Assembly: GCA_037951105.1 (NCBI GenBank)
Contig: JBAMJV010003014.1
Span: 248,001 to 312,000 of the forward strand
Origin: Echinarachnius parma
Lineage: Eukaryota > Echinodermata > Echinoidea > Clypeasteroida > Echinarachniidae
DNA: 64,000 nt
Direction: 5' to 3'
How positions within the stretch are numbered: the stretch's first letter is position 1; every line of letters starts with the position of its first letter. Position numbers and translations under genes: made by a program. Below the pieces are notes generated by a model. That model ran no database searches. It saw only the letters and a list, made by a program, of their open reading frames with translations, and was not told where the DNA came from. This document shows, piece by piece, positions 34,269 to 48,300 of this stretch.

Positions 34269-37200
34269 ACTTCAAGAAGGCAGTGTCCTTCATCAAGGAC
34301 TTCCTCCAGAAGCTACCGGAGGACCCAGAATGCGCCCAGCTGCGTGATGCCCTCAACCTCGCCCTGCTCCACATGAAGAAGTACTTCAAGACCGTCTGGC
34401 TGCAGCAGGAGCGGGGCGTCAATGGGGGTACTAACGAGGGCGGGGGCGACAAGTTTGCCCAGTCCCTCCCCAGGGGGCACGCCCCATCGTCCCTCCACCA
34501 GGACGACCCCGATCGGTTCCATTGGAGGTGGGCGAGCACGGACCACGGCAAGGTGCTGAGGGGCAGTCTGCCCTTGGATGGCATGGAACTGCCCATTGTG
34601 CCCCTGGTTCTACAGGCAATCAAGGAAGGGGATAGAGAGCTTGTGGAAAAGCTCATTGAAAAAGGTAAGAATTGTCCGCATTCCAACCTTATTTATGGAT
34701 TCATGTATTACTATGATTAGCAAGGATCTAACAGGTTCAGTACACTGACTGAGATGGGCAGTCTGTGGTCTGCCCCTAAATGGCAAAGAAACAATTGTGC
34801 CCCTATGTAGTTCACATGGGACAATTGTGCCCCTAGTTCACATGGGACAATTGTGCCCCTAGTTCACATGGGACAATTGTGCCCCTAGTTCACATGGGAC
34901 AATTGTGCCCCTAGTTCACATGGGACAATTGTGCCCCTAGTTCACATGGAACAATTGTGCCCCTAGTTCACATGGGACAATTGTGCCCCTAGTTCACATG
35001 GAACAATTGTGCCCCTGGTTCTACAGGCGATCAAGGAAGGGGATAGAGATTAGAGAGCTTGTGGAAAAGCGCATTGAAAAAGGTAAGAGTTGTCTGTCCA
35101 CATTCCAACCTTATTTAAATGGATTCATTACTATGATTAGCAAGGATCTAACAGGTTCAGTACACTGAAATGGGCAGTCTGTGGTCTGCCCCTAATTGGC
35201 AAAAATGATTGAGAAAAAATGATTGAATGACTGATTGAGAAAAGTACTTCCAGTGGCGGATCCAGGGGGGGGGGGGGTTTAGGGGGTTTAAACCCCCCCC
35301 CCCCCCCTTGGGCTGCGAAGTGAAAATGTATCAGTGAAAAAAGTGAAAAAAAAGTGAAAAAAAAATCACTTACGGGGGTTCAAAATAGCAAACAAAACCG
35401 CAGCTACGCGGCACGGACTTCGCCGCTTCGCGGCTCGTGGATGATTGGGTCAAACCCCCCCCTAGATCCGCCCCTGACTTCACTCTCTAACCTTTTAAAC
35501 TGTTATTCTACTACGGTGGCTAGGGCAGGTTGCAACGTGGATAAGCCTACATGTACCCTTATTTATAAATGTACATTGTACTAGGCATTTAGGCAAGGAT
35601 TATTGTTGTTATTGTTAAATGTTGTTAAATGTTGTTATCATTATGAAATCATCATTCATATCTTTTGAATTGTTTAAATGACTTTATATTTCTTGAACTG
35701 CTCTGAAATTTCTGAAAAATATACATGTTTGATCCATTAACTAAATCATGAGTGATGTTACTTTCAATTTAATTTAATTATTGTTTTCCTTCATCAATTT
35801 GTTAAATAGTAAAATGTATGTGATCATGATGTAGCTTTTTAATCTGAGTACATAATTATTCATACAAAAAACATTTGATATGTCTGTCATAGAAAAAAGA
35901 AACTGAGTATTAATTTTTTACAATCGACCTACATTAAAAAAATAAGTTGCATTTTGTTCATAATGTTCAACACTGAATACATTCAAGGCAGATATTGAAT
36001 GATTATTTATTAAAAAGGAGAACTTGGCACTGCGTGTAGAAACAATGTTGTTCTTAAATTATACATTCTCGTAGTTAGATTTAACCAGAAACTTAAAATA
36101 AATTGTATAATTATACATGTATGTGTTCGCATTAGGTGACAAGCATTAAAAACATTTCAACAAAATAGTCCACGATAATTGATCAAAGCACATGCAGCCT
36201 TGCCCTTGGATCTGGATCAATCTGAAATTCATTCGGGCGTGAGATAATGTTCATCATAGTCTGTTGCATTAATTGGGAAGGGCTTATTTTATACACAAAA
36301 TACTAACCACTCTCTTGAAAACCTTAAATCACTTAACAGTTATAGGGCTTTTGACAGTTATCACATCTAGCCTTGAATAATAGCAAGTGGTCTGTTTAGC
36401 ACTCTGTTGACAGTAACGATGTACACATGCAAATAGGGATCATACGACTGCATACACAGTATCAAGACTAACGTTCTTCTCTCTCTCTCTCTCTCCTCAT
36501 TGTAATGTTTCTCCTTATAAAATTATGTCCCTCTCTCTCCCTACCCTTTTCTTCCATATCTGTATTAATCCTACCCCCCTATCCTTTTCTCTTTTCCCCA
36601 CTTCCTCCCCCTTCCCCCCTCTTTTCCCCTTTTATGCTGTCCTTTCTCTCTCTCTCTCCCCCCTGTTCTTTCTTCAATCTCCCTTACCTCTTTTTCTTCC
36701 CCTCTGTGCCATTCTCTCTATTTCGATCCTTTTACACCCCTTTTCATTTCTCTTGCACTCTCTCTCTTCCCCTCTATCTCTTCCCCTTTCTCTCGGTGTC
36801 ATTATTGACTGCTCTATGCTGAAAGTAAATAGTGTTCTTTCAACTGAATCACTTGAACAGTAGCTCCAAGAAGCTGTTTAGGAGGTGTTTTTAATCACGC
36901 TTTTCAGTCCAGGGGCAGATAGCATTTTACACTGTTGTGTACACATGCATTCCAAGAGTCACATAGCTTACAAGTAATATGTTCGGTTTGTCATTGCACC
37001 AGAGGATTGGAGAGTCCTGAGAAGTACTATTGCCTATTGGTATTCTTTCTAGGATAGTCCTAAAAAGGACTGTGGTAGTCCTGGAAAGGACTGTTGGTAT
37101 TCTTTCTCATGCTTACAAACTGTACTAAAATATTAGGCATTTGAGTCTCTACAAAGGAAATTTGCAGGCGTACAGACTATGTACCATTCACAATATACTC

Positions 37201-40200
37201 TAAATTATTACAGGCCCGCTGGCCTGAGGCCAAAATTAGCTTCTGGCTACCAAATTGAATTGAAGATAAATGTTACTGACCCGAATGGGCAACCAAATAT
37301 AACAGTATTGTTATGTTTTTCTCTGTTTCTAACTGCTAAGGGCCACCAGATTCATGTTTTGGGCCACTAGAATGAAACAAAATGAATGTTTTTACTTGCC
37401 TGACAGGGCCACAAGGCTAATAAATCATTGCTAGCATTGGAATACAGTGCAATACATTTCAGAATGTAGTAGGTTGAATCATAATGACTTGTAAGTCGTT
37501 GAAATTGTGATTTGTGAATCTATCTGTTTGCTACTTCAGGATTGAGTAAAGTTTTTGCAGGCATTAAGAAATTAAAAGATGTCAAAGCCTGAGTGTTGAT
37601 CATCTACATGAAGGTGCAGAAACAAATCCACACCAAGCCACCAGCATTTAACAATAATAATGATAATTAATCTATAGAGTGCTAATTACAATAGAACCTC
37701 TTAAAAGCGCTATTATTATTTCCCCGGTAAATGGATACACACTGCAATCATTCCTGTACTCTAAATGCACATTTTCCACTCCCTAGGGAGTATTACAACC
37801 ATTCGGCTGTTAGGCGCACACAGTGCTAAGGAACCAAGTTCCCATCCTTCATGGTCCCCATTTATACACCTGGGTAGAGAGCAGCAATTGTGGACTAATT
37901 GTCTTGCTAAAAGGACAAACGCAACAGACAATAATATACTGGATTTAAACTGGAGATCCCTCTAATTGGAGAGCGTGCGCTCTACCAATCTTGCCATACC
38001 ATGTCCATTTGGGAGTCATATCAAGGATGAGGGGATAGGGGCTGTATCAATAGAATAAAGAATAAGTGGCATATTAATCAATGGTAATTGCCCACATTAT
38101 AAAAAAAAACTAAACAAAAAAAGGCCTTGCAACCTGCAAGTCAGGAAATAACGGGTCGATGGTTGCCATGGCAAAGCAAAGCCGAGTGTTAATGTCATGG
38201 CAACATCCTTGAAGTATGACCCTATTTACAATTTAATTATTCCTTAATACAACATATTTTAAAGTATGGTATTTCATAAATCATGATTATGGTGGATGTA
38301 CATTACATTTACAATTTTACGTTGCATGTAGTGCATAGTCTGCTGTGATGAAGACAGGGAAATAGAATGGATCACACAATTAACATGGATAGTTAAACAA
38401 GAGTTTTGAGTAAAATAATCGATTTTAAATTATTGAAATTAACTTTTACCGTCCAATGTCTTGTTAGTGATTTTAAAATAGTAATTTCTAGAAATGATTT
38501 AGTTTCTTGGAAGTTCTGAAATACTAAGGGGCCATCTACAAAGTACGTACGCACAAGGGGGAGGGGGGGGGGGGGGGTTAAATCTGATGCATACTCTCCA
38601 TTGAACCACGTGTATAAAAAGTGCGTACAGGGGGGGGGGGGGAGGGGTGGTCAATTTCGGACCAAAAATTGCGTACGTACTTTGTAGATGGCCCCTAATT
38701 GTTGAAATGGACAGTGTTAAAAAAAAAGTAATATACATCCCAGGGAAATGAAAAACTTTCTTTGTTCATATTATATCACTATGTTGAAACTAAAAGTTGC
38801 CTTGTAAATCCCTACATGCTTGTATGAACTATAAAACCCTGAAAGCTTACACATGCAGGCTTCAGAGGAAATGTAAATGCTAGGAGTGAAGGGGGAGGGG
38901 GCAGAGCAGGCTATTATATAGACATTTACGGCTCTGGGCCATCTGGGAGAGGGGAAACTGGTAAAGAATACAGACAAAGAAGGAGTTAGGACGCTAAAGA
39001 AGCAACAATGAAACACAAAGCTTCTGTGGCTTGTCATACTAAAGAGCTCATCCTTGAGAAGGGATTATAGACATTCAAATCAATTAGAAGCTTAAATATA
39101 ATACTTTGACTTCATAGACAGGGCCTACATGTATGATGATAAAGTGAAGCAAATATATGGGAATATTTGTTTTAATTATTAAATTAATTAATGTGCTCAA
39201 CTACAGTAAAATCTTTCTTAGTGGCCACCTGTCTAGATAGTAGCCAACCTGCTTATTAATTCACCTCCAAAAGTCATCCCCTGCAGAGAAAACCGTGAAC
39301 ATTATGGAACCTGTCTTAGTATCTGTAGATAGAGGTCACCTGTCTACAGTTGTCACTTCTCGTTTCCCTATGTGGTCATTCCCCTACAGAAATCTTAAGC
39401 GTGCCGCAAGCCAGCGACTTGCTTGCGGCTCGCTTGCGCTAGCTAGTGACTAGCTAGCCGCAAGCTATAATAGGCAATCTCTGATGAAATCGTCCGCGTG
39501 CAGCAAATTTCAAGCGTGCTGATACATTTTTGCAAGCTTAATTCGGGCAAAGATACATGTAGCTGATTAAGCTTGCTGCTAGCTAGTTGCAAGCTAGTCG
39601 ATGGCTTGCAACACACTTAGATTTCTGTAGGGGTTATACACAGGTTTGACTGTATTTGTGTATCAAGTTTGTTTACTACAACTGCCTACAAGTATATTGC
39701 CTAATTTCCATATTTTGTAGACTTGATCCGATACATGTCCCAGGGAACTTGTAGTAAAGTTTGTTTTCTGACTTGCCTTGTTGGGCAAACTTCAACAAAA
39801 ATATTTTGCCTCAAAACATATATATGCCCAAATCAGATATCAATGTTTTAAAAATGAACATTGAATTTGTCACTGTCATCAAGAGCCCACTCCATAAATT
39901 TGAAAAAATTGTACCGCTTTTCAAGCATTGCATACTGTATAATCACAAGTTTGGTGTATATATATCTTGGAAAATAAAATGCACGTGGTTGCTAAAGTTA
40001 CTGATTGAGCATCTTAAATATATATTTAAACATGAGCAGATATCATTATAATTGTAGGTTGTAAACAATTGAATTGTTGATCACTGGATTTTCAGTACTG
40101 ATTTATTAATTAAAGGTAAATGATTATTACAAGTTTTGCCTTGAATCTGTTTGAACACATGTTTGTGAAATAAATAAATGCAGCTATTTGTAATGAACAC

Positions 40201-42286
40201 TTTATGTTACATGCACTCAATCCTTCCATCCATGGGCAGTCTTGATACAGCAGGTGGTCCTTATAGACAGGTTCGTTCACATGTAAACTATTTTCTAGGC
40301 TAACAAAAATTGTCTTTTGAAGAAGTTTGCCTTTGTAGGCAGGTGGTCTTTATGGGCAGGTGGCCGCTAGAGCAGGTTTGTTTTAAATACATTCAGCAAT
40401 TTTACACAACACACACATGTACAAATGTACACACAACTGCCCATTTCAAAGTTGTTTTAAATTATTATTATTGAATATAGAAGATGGTATGAAAGCAGTG
40501 TAATGTGGATATCATGAAAAGTGAATCTTCACAAATTAACAGCAAATATTGACAAATCTAATTATATACCATACTCTATATATGAATATGTACATTACAA
40601 ATACAATCATCCTACATTGTAGGTAATTGCATACACTGATATTTCACGTATGTATTATATATGTAATGTTTTGGACTCTCTTCTTCTCAAGAGAGACTAC
40701 AGTATAATTTGAAAGAGAGATGCATATCATGTATAATAAATTCATCAAATGCATTTCTTGCTCAATGCTTGCACGCTCCTAGCTTGCATAATTGACAAAT
40801 GCCGAGTCAGTTGCCGGGGGAGACGACATAAACAGCCAGCCAATGCCTGCATGCTGCTAAAAAGCCATCAGTTTGATTACCCCATGCCCTTATTACCTGG
40901 CTCTTCGGGAACAGTTGCCGCAGCGCGCACGTTCAATTAGATCATCAATAAAAGCAATATTTTGTATAAACCCATTGTCTACTGAAACCTGGTGTGCTAA
41001 GAACAAAGTCTATGGGAATTTCAGAATATTGAAGGCAAGGGTTAAATTAGATCATCAATATAGAAGCAATCTTTTTGGTATGAACCCATTGTTGACAGGA
41101 ACCTGGTGTGCTATGTGCTATGTACAAAGTCAATGGAGATTTCTCAATCTCGAAGGGAAAGGGGTTAAATTAAATCATCAATATAAAAGTAATTTTTTGT
41201 ATGTGCGCCTTGCTGTAAGGAGATGAAAAGAGACGCATTCTGCTCTGTTCATGTCATGAAATTATTCAAGGTTTATTAAAATAATTAAATTGCTATTTTG
41301 TGATATGGCAATTAATTATTCTGACATGATTGACATCCATATGATAAGAGTAGCCCCTGAAAGGGAGCCCCCGAAATAAAAATATTAATTTTTTCGCTGT
41401 CTCTGCTTCACTGAATAACATTTAAAGGGAAACCAAATGCTGGCATTTTTGCTTGCTGAACATTACTGATAAGCGCATAATTTTAGCCACATCTATATTT
41501 TCTTCTTGGGTATCACTAATTTAGTAATTAAATTATTCAATGTCTTTGAGACCATTTGCATCTGTTTTGACTGGTCACTGGAGGCTGCCATGTTTTCCAG
41601 CTGACCACTATATGAAATGTCATATGAGCGTGCACTTGTAACCAAAAGCAGATTATGTAATATAGCAGCAGACTCAACAACAGTGGTTATGAATCCCTTT
41701 TTTGTTTTTGTGTGCTCAGACAATGCTTCAAATGATTCAGTTGGAAAACATGGTAGCCTCCAGTGGTTATAAAACAAAAGTGATAATTGTCTAAAAAAAC
41801 AATCATTTCCATTATCAATGATACCAAAGGGGAAATATATAGTTAAAGTGACAGGAATTATGAACTGAACAGTAACAGCTGTGAGCAAAAATGCCAGTGT
41901 TTGGTTAGAACTTGACCATGTGCATTGTGTCCATTCTGTGAGTGAACATGGACAGGTATGTAGCCCGTTATTGCAGGCTTGGGTGCACCTAATTACTTTT
42001 TCTTCATTCATATCATTTCTGTTTCCGTGGTTAAATTTATTGTGATATTGTAATTAATTTTATTTCTGAGTCAACTTGTGTACATGCTGGGAATGCACAT
42101 GGCCGTAGTGCAGCAATATGTGCAGCCCATTACAACATGCTAGGGTGTCTAAATACTTCTTGAACTTGTTTTATTGATTATTATTATTATTAATTATTAT
42201 TATTAGTATTATAACCATTACAACATGCTAGGGTGTCTAAATACTTCTTGAACTTGTTTTATTTATTATTATTATTATTATTATTA

Positions 42287-42382
<96 letters not shown>

Positions 42383-45300
42383 GTTATTTTGTATTGTTAT
42401 TGTTATTATTATTTAAAAAAATGTATTATTGTTATAATTATTATTATTATTATTCTTATTATTAATATTATTATTATTATTATTGTTATTATTATTATTA
42501 ATAATTTTATTAGTATTTTTATTATTATTATTATTATTATTAATAATATTAGTATCATTATCATCATTATTATTAGCATCATTATCATTTCAGAGCCAAC
42601 ATACTTGTGTGGGAGCTGTGGATGAGCAGGCTAGGGTGCCTAAATACTTCTTGAACAAGTTCAAGAAGTATTTAGACACCCTAGCATGTTGTAATGGGCT
42701 GCACATATTGCTGCACTACGGCCATGTGCATTCCCAGCATGTACACAAGTTGACTCAGAAATAAAAGGTCGGATCAACCATTTAATTTTCATATCTATGA
42801 CACTTTTTATGATCATGGATGGTCTGTTACTGGTACCATGTAACCCAGTACTACCTGCCGCATGGTGGCTGTAGGAGTAGCGACCCACAGATCCACTATC
42901 CTTCGGGAATAGCCACTGACAAGATATGAGTACACAACGCAAAAGCACCAGGGTTAAAGCCCCTGCCTCATTGTCCATGTTTGATTTGCCGACGTTGGTT
43001 CCTTCCAACACGTATGACGGGTTGGTCCTCAAGCCCTCGGGACGGTCCAACCCTGATAATGACAAAGAAGAGATGGACAGATTTGTTCAACGTAAAGTAC
43101 CTGTCATTATTAGTACCTTTAATATCCGGACATTACGATCCACAGCCAAGAAGGGGGAACTAGCACACGAAGCACACAAGTATGGTATTGACATCATATG
43201 TGTGCAGGAACATCGCATGGAACACACAGAAACGCTACTACAAGAGCCATTTGCTAACGGTTATACCCTAATAACATCGTCAGCATGGAAGAACACAAGA
43301 AACGCTGCAACTGGTGGAGTAGGTTTCCTTATCTCGCCAAGAGCCCTGAAAGCCTGTCATTCTATCGTGAGTCACAACAAGCGTACCATCGAGATGACAC
43401 TTCATGGAAACCCTCTGACTACCGTTCTGTCCTGCTACAGCTCTCATAATGAATATCCTGAAGAAGACGTATATGAATTCTATCAAGATCTATCAACCGT
43501 AATCGACACCACTCCTGCTCATAATTTATTAATTATAGGGGGAGATCTTAATGCCCAACTAGGACCTACTGAGGCACTATTTACATGTGCAGATGAAACC
43601 AACAGAAATGGAAGGTACATGATAGACTTCATGGAGCAACACAACCTTATTGCCACCAACACAAGGTTTCAGCACCGCAAGAACAGAATTTGGACCCATC
43701 GCCGTCCAACTGGTCACCTTGTCCAACTTGACTACATACTGGTAAGGAAGAAATGGATCAACTCTGTTAAGAACTCCAGATCTTACAACTCCTTTGAAGG
43801 TATTCAGTCAGATCATCGCATCGTCTCCTGTAGATGCCAGATCAGCTACCGGAAAACCAAGCCCCCACCTAAAGATCCGATGAAGAGCATAGATTGGGGA
43901 AGAGTTGTGAGGGATCCCAACCTCTCTCAGCAATTTACTGTAGCTGTTCATAACAGATTCTGTTCCCTCCGTGATGAACTAGAAGATAAAACCACTACAG
44001 CGGTATACAACACCTTAATCATTGCCAATAGAGAAATTGCAGTCGAAATGCTCCCTAAGAAGAAGAAAAAGAACATAGTTGAAGCTGCCACAGATGACAA
44101 AGTTAATTCTGCAAGAGAAAACCTGAAGAAAGCATCAGAGAATCACAATACCAGACCAACTAGAAATACTCAAAGAAACCTAGACAGTGCTAAATCTGCA
44201 TACGATCAAGCCTACACCAAAGTCCTGGAGGCACAAGTTAAATCCAAGACAGAGGAGCTGGAAAGTCTTCACCACGAACACAAGCATGCAGCAGCCTGGC
44301 AGGTCCTGAGAGAAATCACCAACAAGAACGCATCTCCCGTTGTGCGTGTTCAAGGTGACACCACTGAAGAGCGTCTAGACTGCTGGTACAAACACTTCAG
44401 TAACCTTCTGGGCAATACCGAACAGTGCGCCAATCATGATGATCCTTTCTTTCAGCATAGGATTGCTGACAACCTCCCCATACCAACAGATCCATTCTCT
44501 ATGGATGAGCTCCAAAACTGCCTAAAGAGACTAAATCTGTCTAAGACACCTGGTCCTGATAACATCCCAGCAGTTGTTTGGAAATGCCCACTTTTCCATC
44601 AAGATTTGCTGAACTTCTGTAACGAAACATATATAGGCAACATCCCGCAGCCATTTTCCAACTCTGTCATTATCCCCTTACCCAAGAAAGGTGACCTCTC
44701 TCTTCCATCAAATTATAGAGGCATAACATTGTCACCCATTGCTTCTAAGCTCTACAATTCAATGCTTCTCAATAGAATCACTCCCCATGTCGATCCGGTT
44801 CTCCGACGCAATCAGAATGGCTTTCGGAAGGGAAGAGCCACTACACCTCAGATCCTCACTCTTAGGAGGATTATAGAAGAGCTGAAAATTTCCAAGCAGA
44901 AAGCAACTTTAATTTTTGTGGATTTCTCCAAGGCGTTTGACAGTGTCAATAGGAAGGTCATGTTTCAGATCCTTGGTAACTACGGCATACCTTCTCAAAT
45001 AGTTCAAGCTATTGCCATAATGTACAAACACCCAACAAGCTTCGTACAAAGTATGGACGGCCCCACGAAGGAGTTTCGCACAACAGCAGGGATACTGCAA
45101 GGGGATACACTTGCACCTTATCTCTTTGTCATAGTCGTGGACTATATTCTACACCAGTCTGTGGAGAACATGAAAGAGAAAGGTTTAGATGTTAAACCAG
45201 AAAGAACTAACCGTGACAAAGACAAGTACTTGGCAGACCTTGACTATGCAGACGACATTGCCTTAATAGCAAAATATCTTCAGAATGCCCAAGACCTGCT

Positions 45301-48300
45301 TTCTTCTCTGGAGAATGCTTCTGCAAAGGTTGGTCTGTTTCTCAACCCAAAGAAAACCGAGTACATGACGGTGAACGAGGAGGCTGATCACCCTCCAATC
45401 ATCTCCAGGGAAGGCATGCACATTAAGGAAGTCAACGATTTTAAGTACTTAGGATCTTACGTTGCTGACTCCAAGAAAGATTTCATGTCACGCAAAGGTC
45501 AAGCATGGAGTGCATGTAATAAGCTGCACCATATTTGGCAATCTCAAATTTCAAGGTCCACAAAAGTTACATTTTTCAGGGCCTGTGTAGAGAGCATCCT
45601 ACTTTATGGTTCAGAGACATGGACCATGAAGAAGGCACTACAGGACCGGCTTGATGGGACATATACTAGGTTACTTATGAGGGTACAAAATATTAGTTGG
45701 AGGGAACACAAAACAAAACCAGAGATCTATGGAAACATACCACCCATCTCTACCACTGTTGCTCATCGCCGAACGAGATTCGCTGGTCACTGTTTTAGGG
45801 CCAAAGACCAAGTAATCTCGGATGTGATCTGCATGAGACTCCCATGTCCTAATAGAGGAAGGAGACCTATGAACTATATGGACTGCATTGCAAGAGACAT
45901 CCAGTGTGAAACTGGGGACTTGCAGACATTGATGATGGATAAAGACTCATGGCGTTGCATTGTGAACTCAATCTCGGATGCGTCCGCTTAGTAGTAGTAG
46001 TAGATTTATTATTATTATTAATTATTATTGTTATTATCATTATCATTATTATAATTTCAGAGCCAACATGTGTGCGAGCTGTGGATGAGCATGGTCGTAG
46101 TGTAGCAATGTATGCAGCCCATTACGACAGGCTAGGGTGTCTGGATGTTCTCCTGCAAGCCAAGGCTGATCCCAACACAAAATCACACGGTATGCTAAGA
46201 AATCTTTTCTTTGTAAAAAACAAATCAAGATTTTCTCATTTGAGTGCCCCCCCCCCCCAAAAAAAAAAATTTAAAAAACCTGAATCTGGTGGCCCCAAAC
46301 AAAGAAAAAACATTTAAGCAATCTGTGCTATATGGTTTCCCATTTGGGCAAGTTAAATTGTAACATATTGAAATAGTGGCAGTGGGCTGGTGGGCCTAGG
46401 TGATAATTTTGAGCATTGCCAAGAATTTAAGCTGGTAATATAACAGGGCTCGACACAAGTACTTTCCAGAGACCCGGGGCCAGTAAATATCAACATTGGG
46501 TCAGTAGAACATAATGGAAACAAATTTAAGTGGCCTGCCCTGATTGGGCAGCTAGATTTAAAACTGATAAATGCAGAATAAGAAATTCTTGTATTATTCC
46601 ATGTCAAGCCTCATCCTTCCAAAATCAAAGTTTTGATAAATAAATGGAGTAAAATTCTGAACAGGTGATAGCTTACAAATTAAATTTGGGGGCCAGTAAA
46701 CTTTTGTTTTGGGCCATTTAATAAAGAGAGAGAATTTATTTTTACCTTCCTGACTGGGCCACAAGCAAAAAAACAACAACAAATTGTATTGAAAGTCAAC
46801 ATTCAGTTGTGCTTTGGACAAATTAATTTTATTCAGATGTTAAAGGGTACCACCACCCCACAAAATATTCATAGAAATAAAAGGTATCATTTTTAGTAGT
46901 CCATTAAAAAAAAAAATGTTTACAGAAAATCATATATTTTGAAAACGCTACACCATACTGCAAACATGTGTTCATGGGTCTACATACGAAGACTACATTT
47001 TGTCTAGGACGAAGGCATCATCCGTGAATCTATTGTCTCCAAACGTACGCGTGAATATAATGGTTCCGTAAGTGGTGGTAATTAATTACTTTGTTTTATG
47101 AATTACACAACCCTTTGCAAAGTGTTGGGCATCAATATAACACAACGGTACCAAAACATATAATAATGTGTTGTTCTTTGCCTGGTGGTCCCCCTTTAAG
47201 TAAATTTAAATAAAGTATCAGGGACAGCTGTTCATAGAAATGCACAAATAAGTGTTCAGCTGTTCCCAGTAAAGTAAACCTCAATTCGTACAGTGAATCT
47301 AGAACTACAGTCAAGGTGACTACAGAATTAATAGAATTTGCTTTATAGATTTTTTAAAAGTTATGTTTGGTGGAGAAAAAACCCCCAATGAAATCTGCAA
47401 TTTTACAAAAGAAAAAAGAAAAAACTACTGATGTGATTGCATAGTAAAAGTTGGAAAATCTTGAAAAGTTCATGATAGATGTTTTTTGTTATTAGAGGTA
47501 GAATTCTTTTCCCCATTTCATACAAAAAGTACATCTGCTGACAATGACAGAATAAAATAAATTTGTAATAACCCAACGTTCTGTCCGATAGGTTAAAGGG
47601 CTATAGAAATGTATTATGCATTCGAGCACAAGTAATTCTTGAAACATTGCATTTCAAAGAGTGATGGGAACTAGGGACCCATATTTTATTTTGTAGGGCA
47701 CTTGATTTGATTGATTATTATACTGTAGATCTGCAGATGTTTTGACTGGTGAGGGAATGTTGTGTGCTTGCATACAACAGATTTAACCTGCTTACCACCG
47801 GAACCTGGCAAAACATGTATTAAGCCTGTACAGATTACAATATCTCATAATCAGTGGGTTAAATTGTGTGCATGAAGTGAATGTAGATTGATTTATAATA
47901 AATGTTGGCCTGAAGAGAGGTGCTGTTCTCCATGCACTAGCTATCTGATTACGGGTAGTCTTACTAAAATAGGTTAATTAAATGTGTTATTACAACAAAA
48001 TACTGCATTTTCATAAATTATATCATACTTTTACACTGTTGTAGATTTAGATGGGAAACAAGATATTAATTATTATCAATGTATGGAGATACTTGTAGTA
48101 TATTTTATTTAGATTGTAAATGTAATGACTCCAGAAACCAGCTAGAAAGCAAACTGTATGGGGATAAATGTGTTTCATGTTTAGCATTTCCTCATGAATG
48201 TGACATTTGAAATTTGCTTCTTATAAAGTACATTTAAAACTTAAATTGTTTTACAATAAGCTACCATAAATTGGGTGACTTTGGACATGATTTTATTTCA

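Larger units (their letters stand above)
35206..41499. other. Long ankyrin-gene intron, repeats only
   Basis: Apart from the listed repeats it holds homopolymer G/C runs (35265-35310), A/T-rich DNA and short open frames. No ankyrin-like or other coding exon was recognised. Confidence 0.5.

Noticed and set aside
34313..34619. Minus-strand open frames over the exon at 34269
   Set aside because: GC-rich shadow frames of a well-supported plus-strand exon.
36505..36863. Two Ser/Leu/Pro-rich open frames
   Set aside because: Both translate the CT-rich tract; no independent support.
41493..42011. 172-codon minus-strand open frame
   Set aside because: Runs through a dispersed inverted repeat found again at 52830-53180; no domain or splice context.
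42233..42625. 130-codon open frame of poly-Ile/Leu
   Set aside because: Translation of an (ATT)n microsatellite; no coding constraint.
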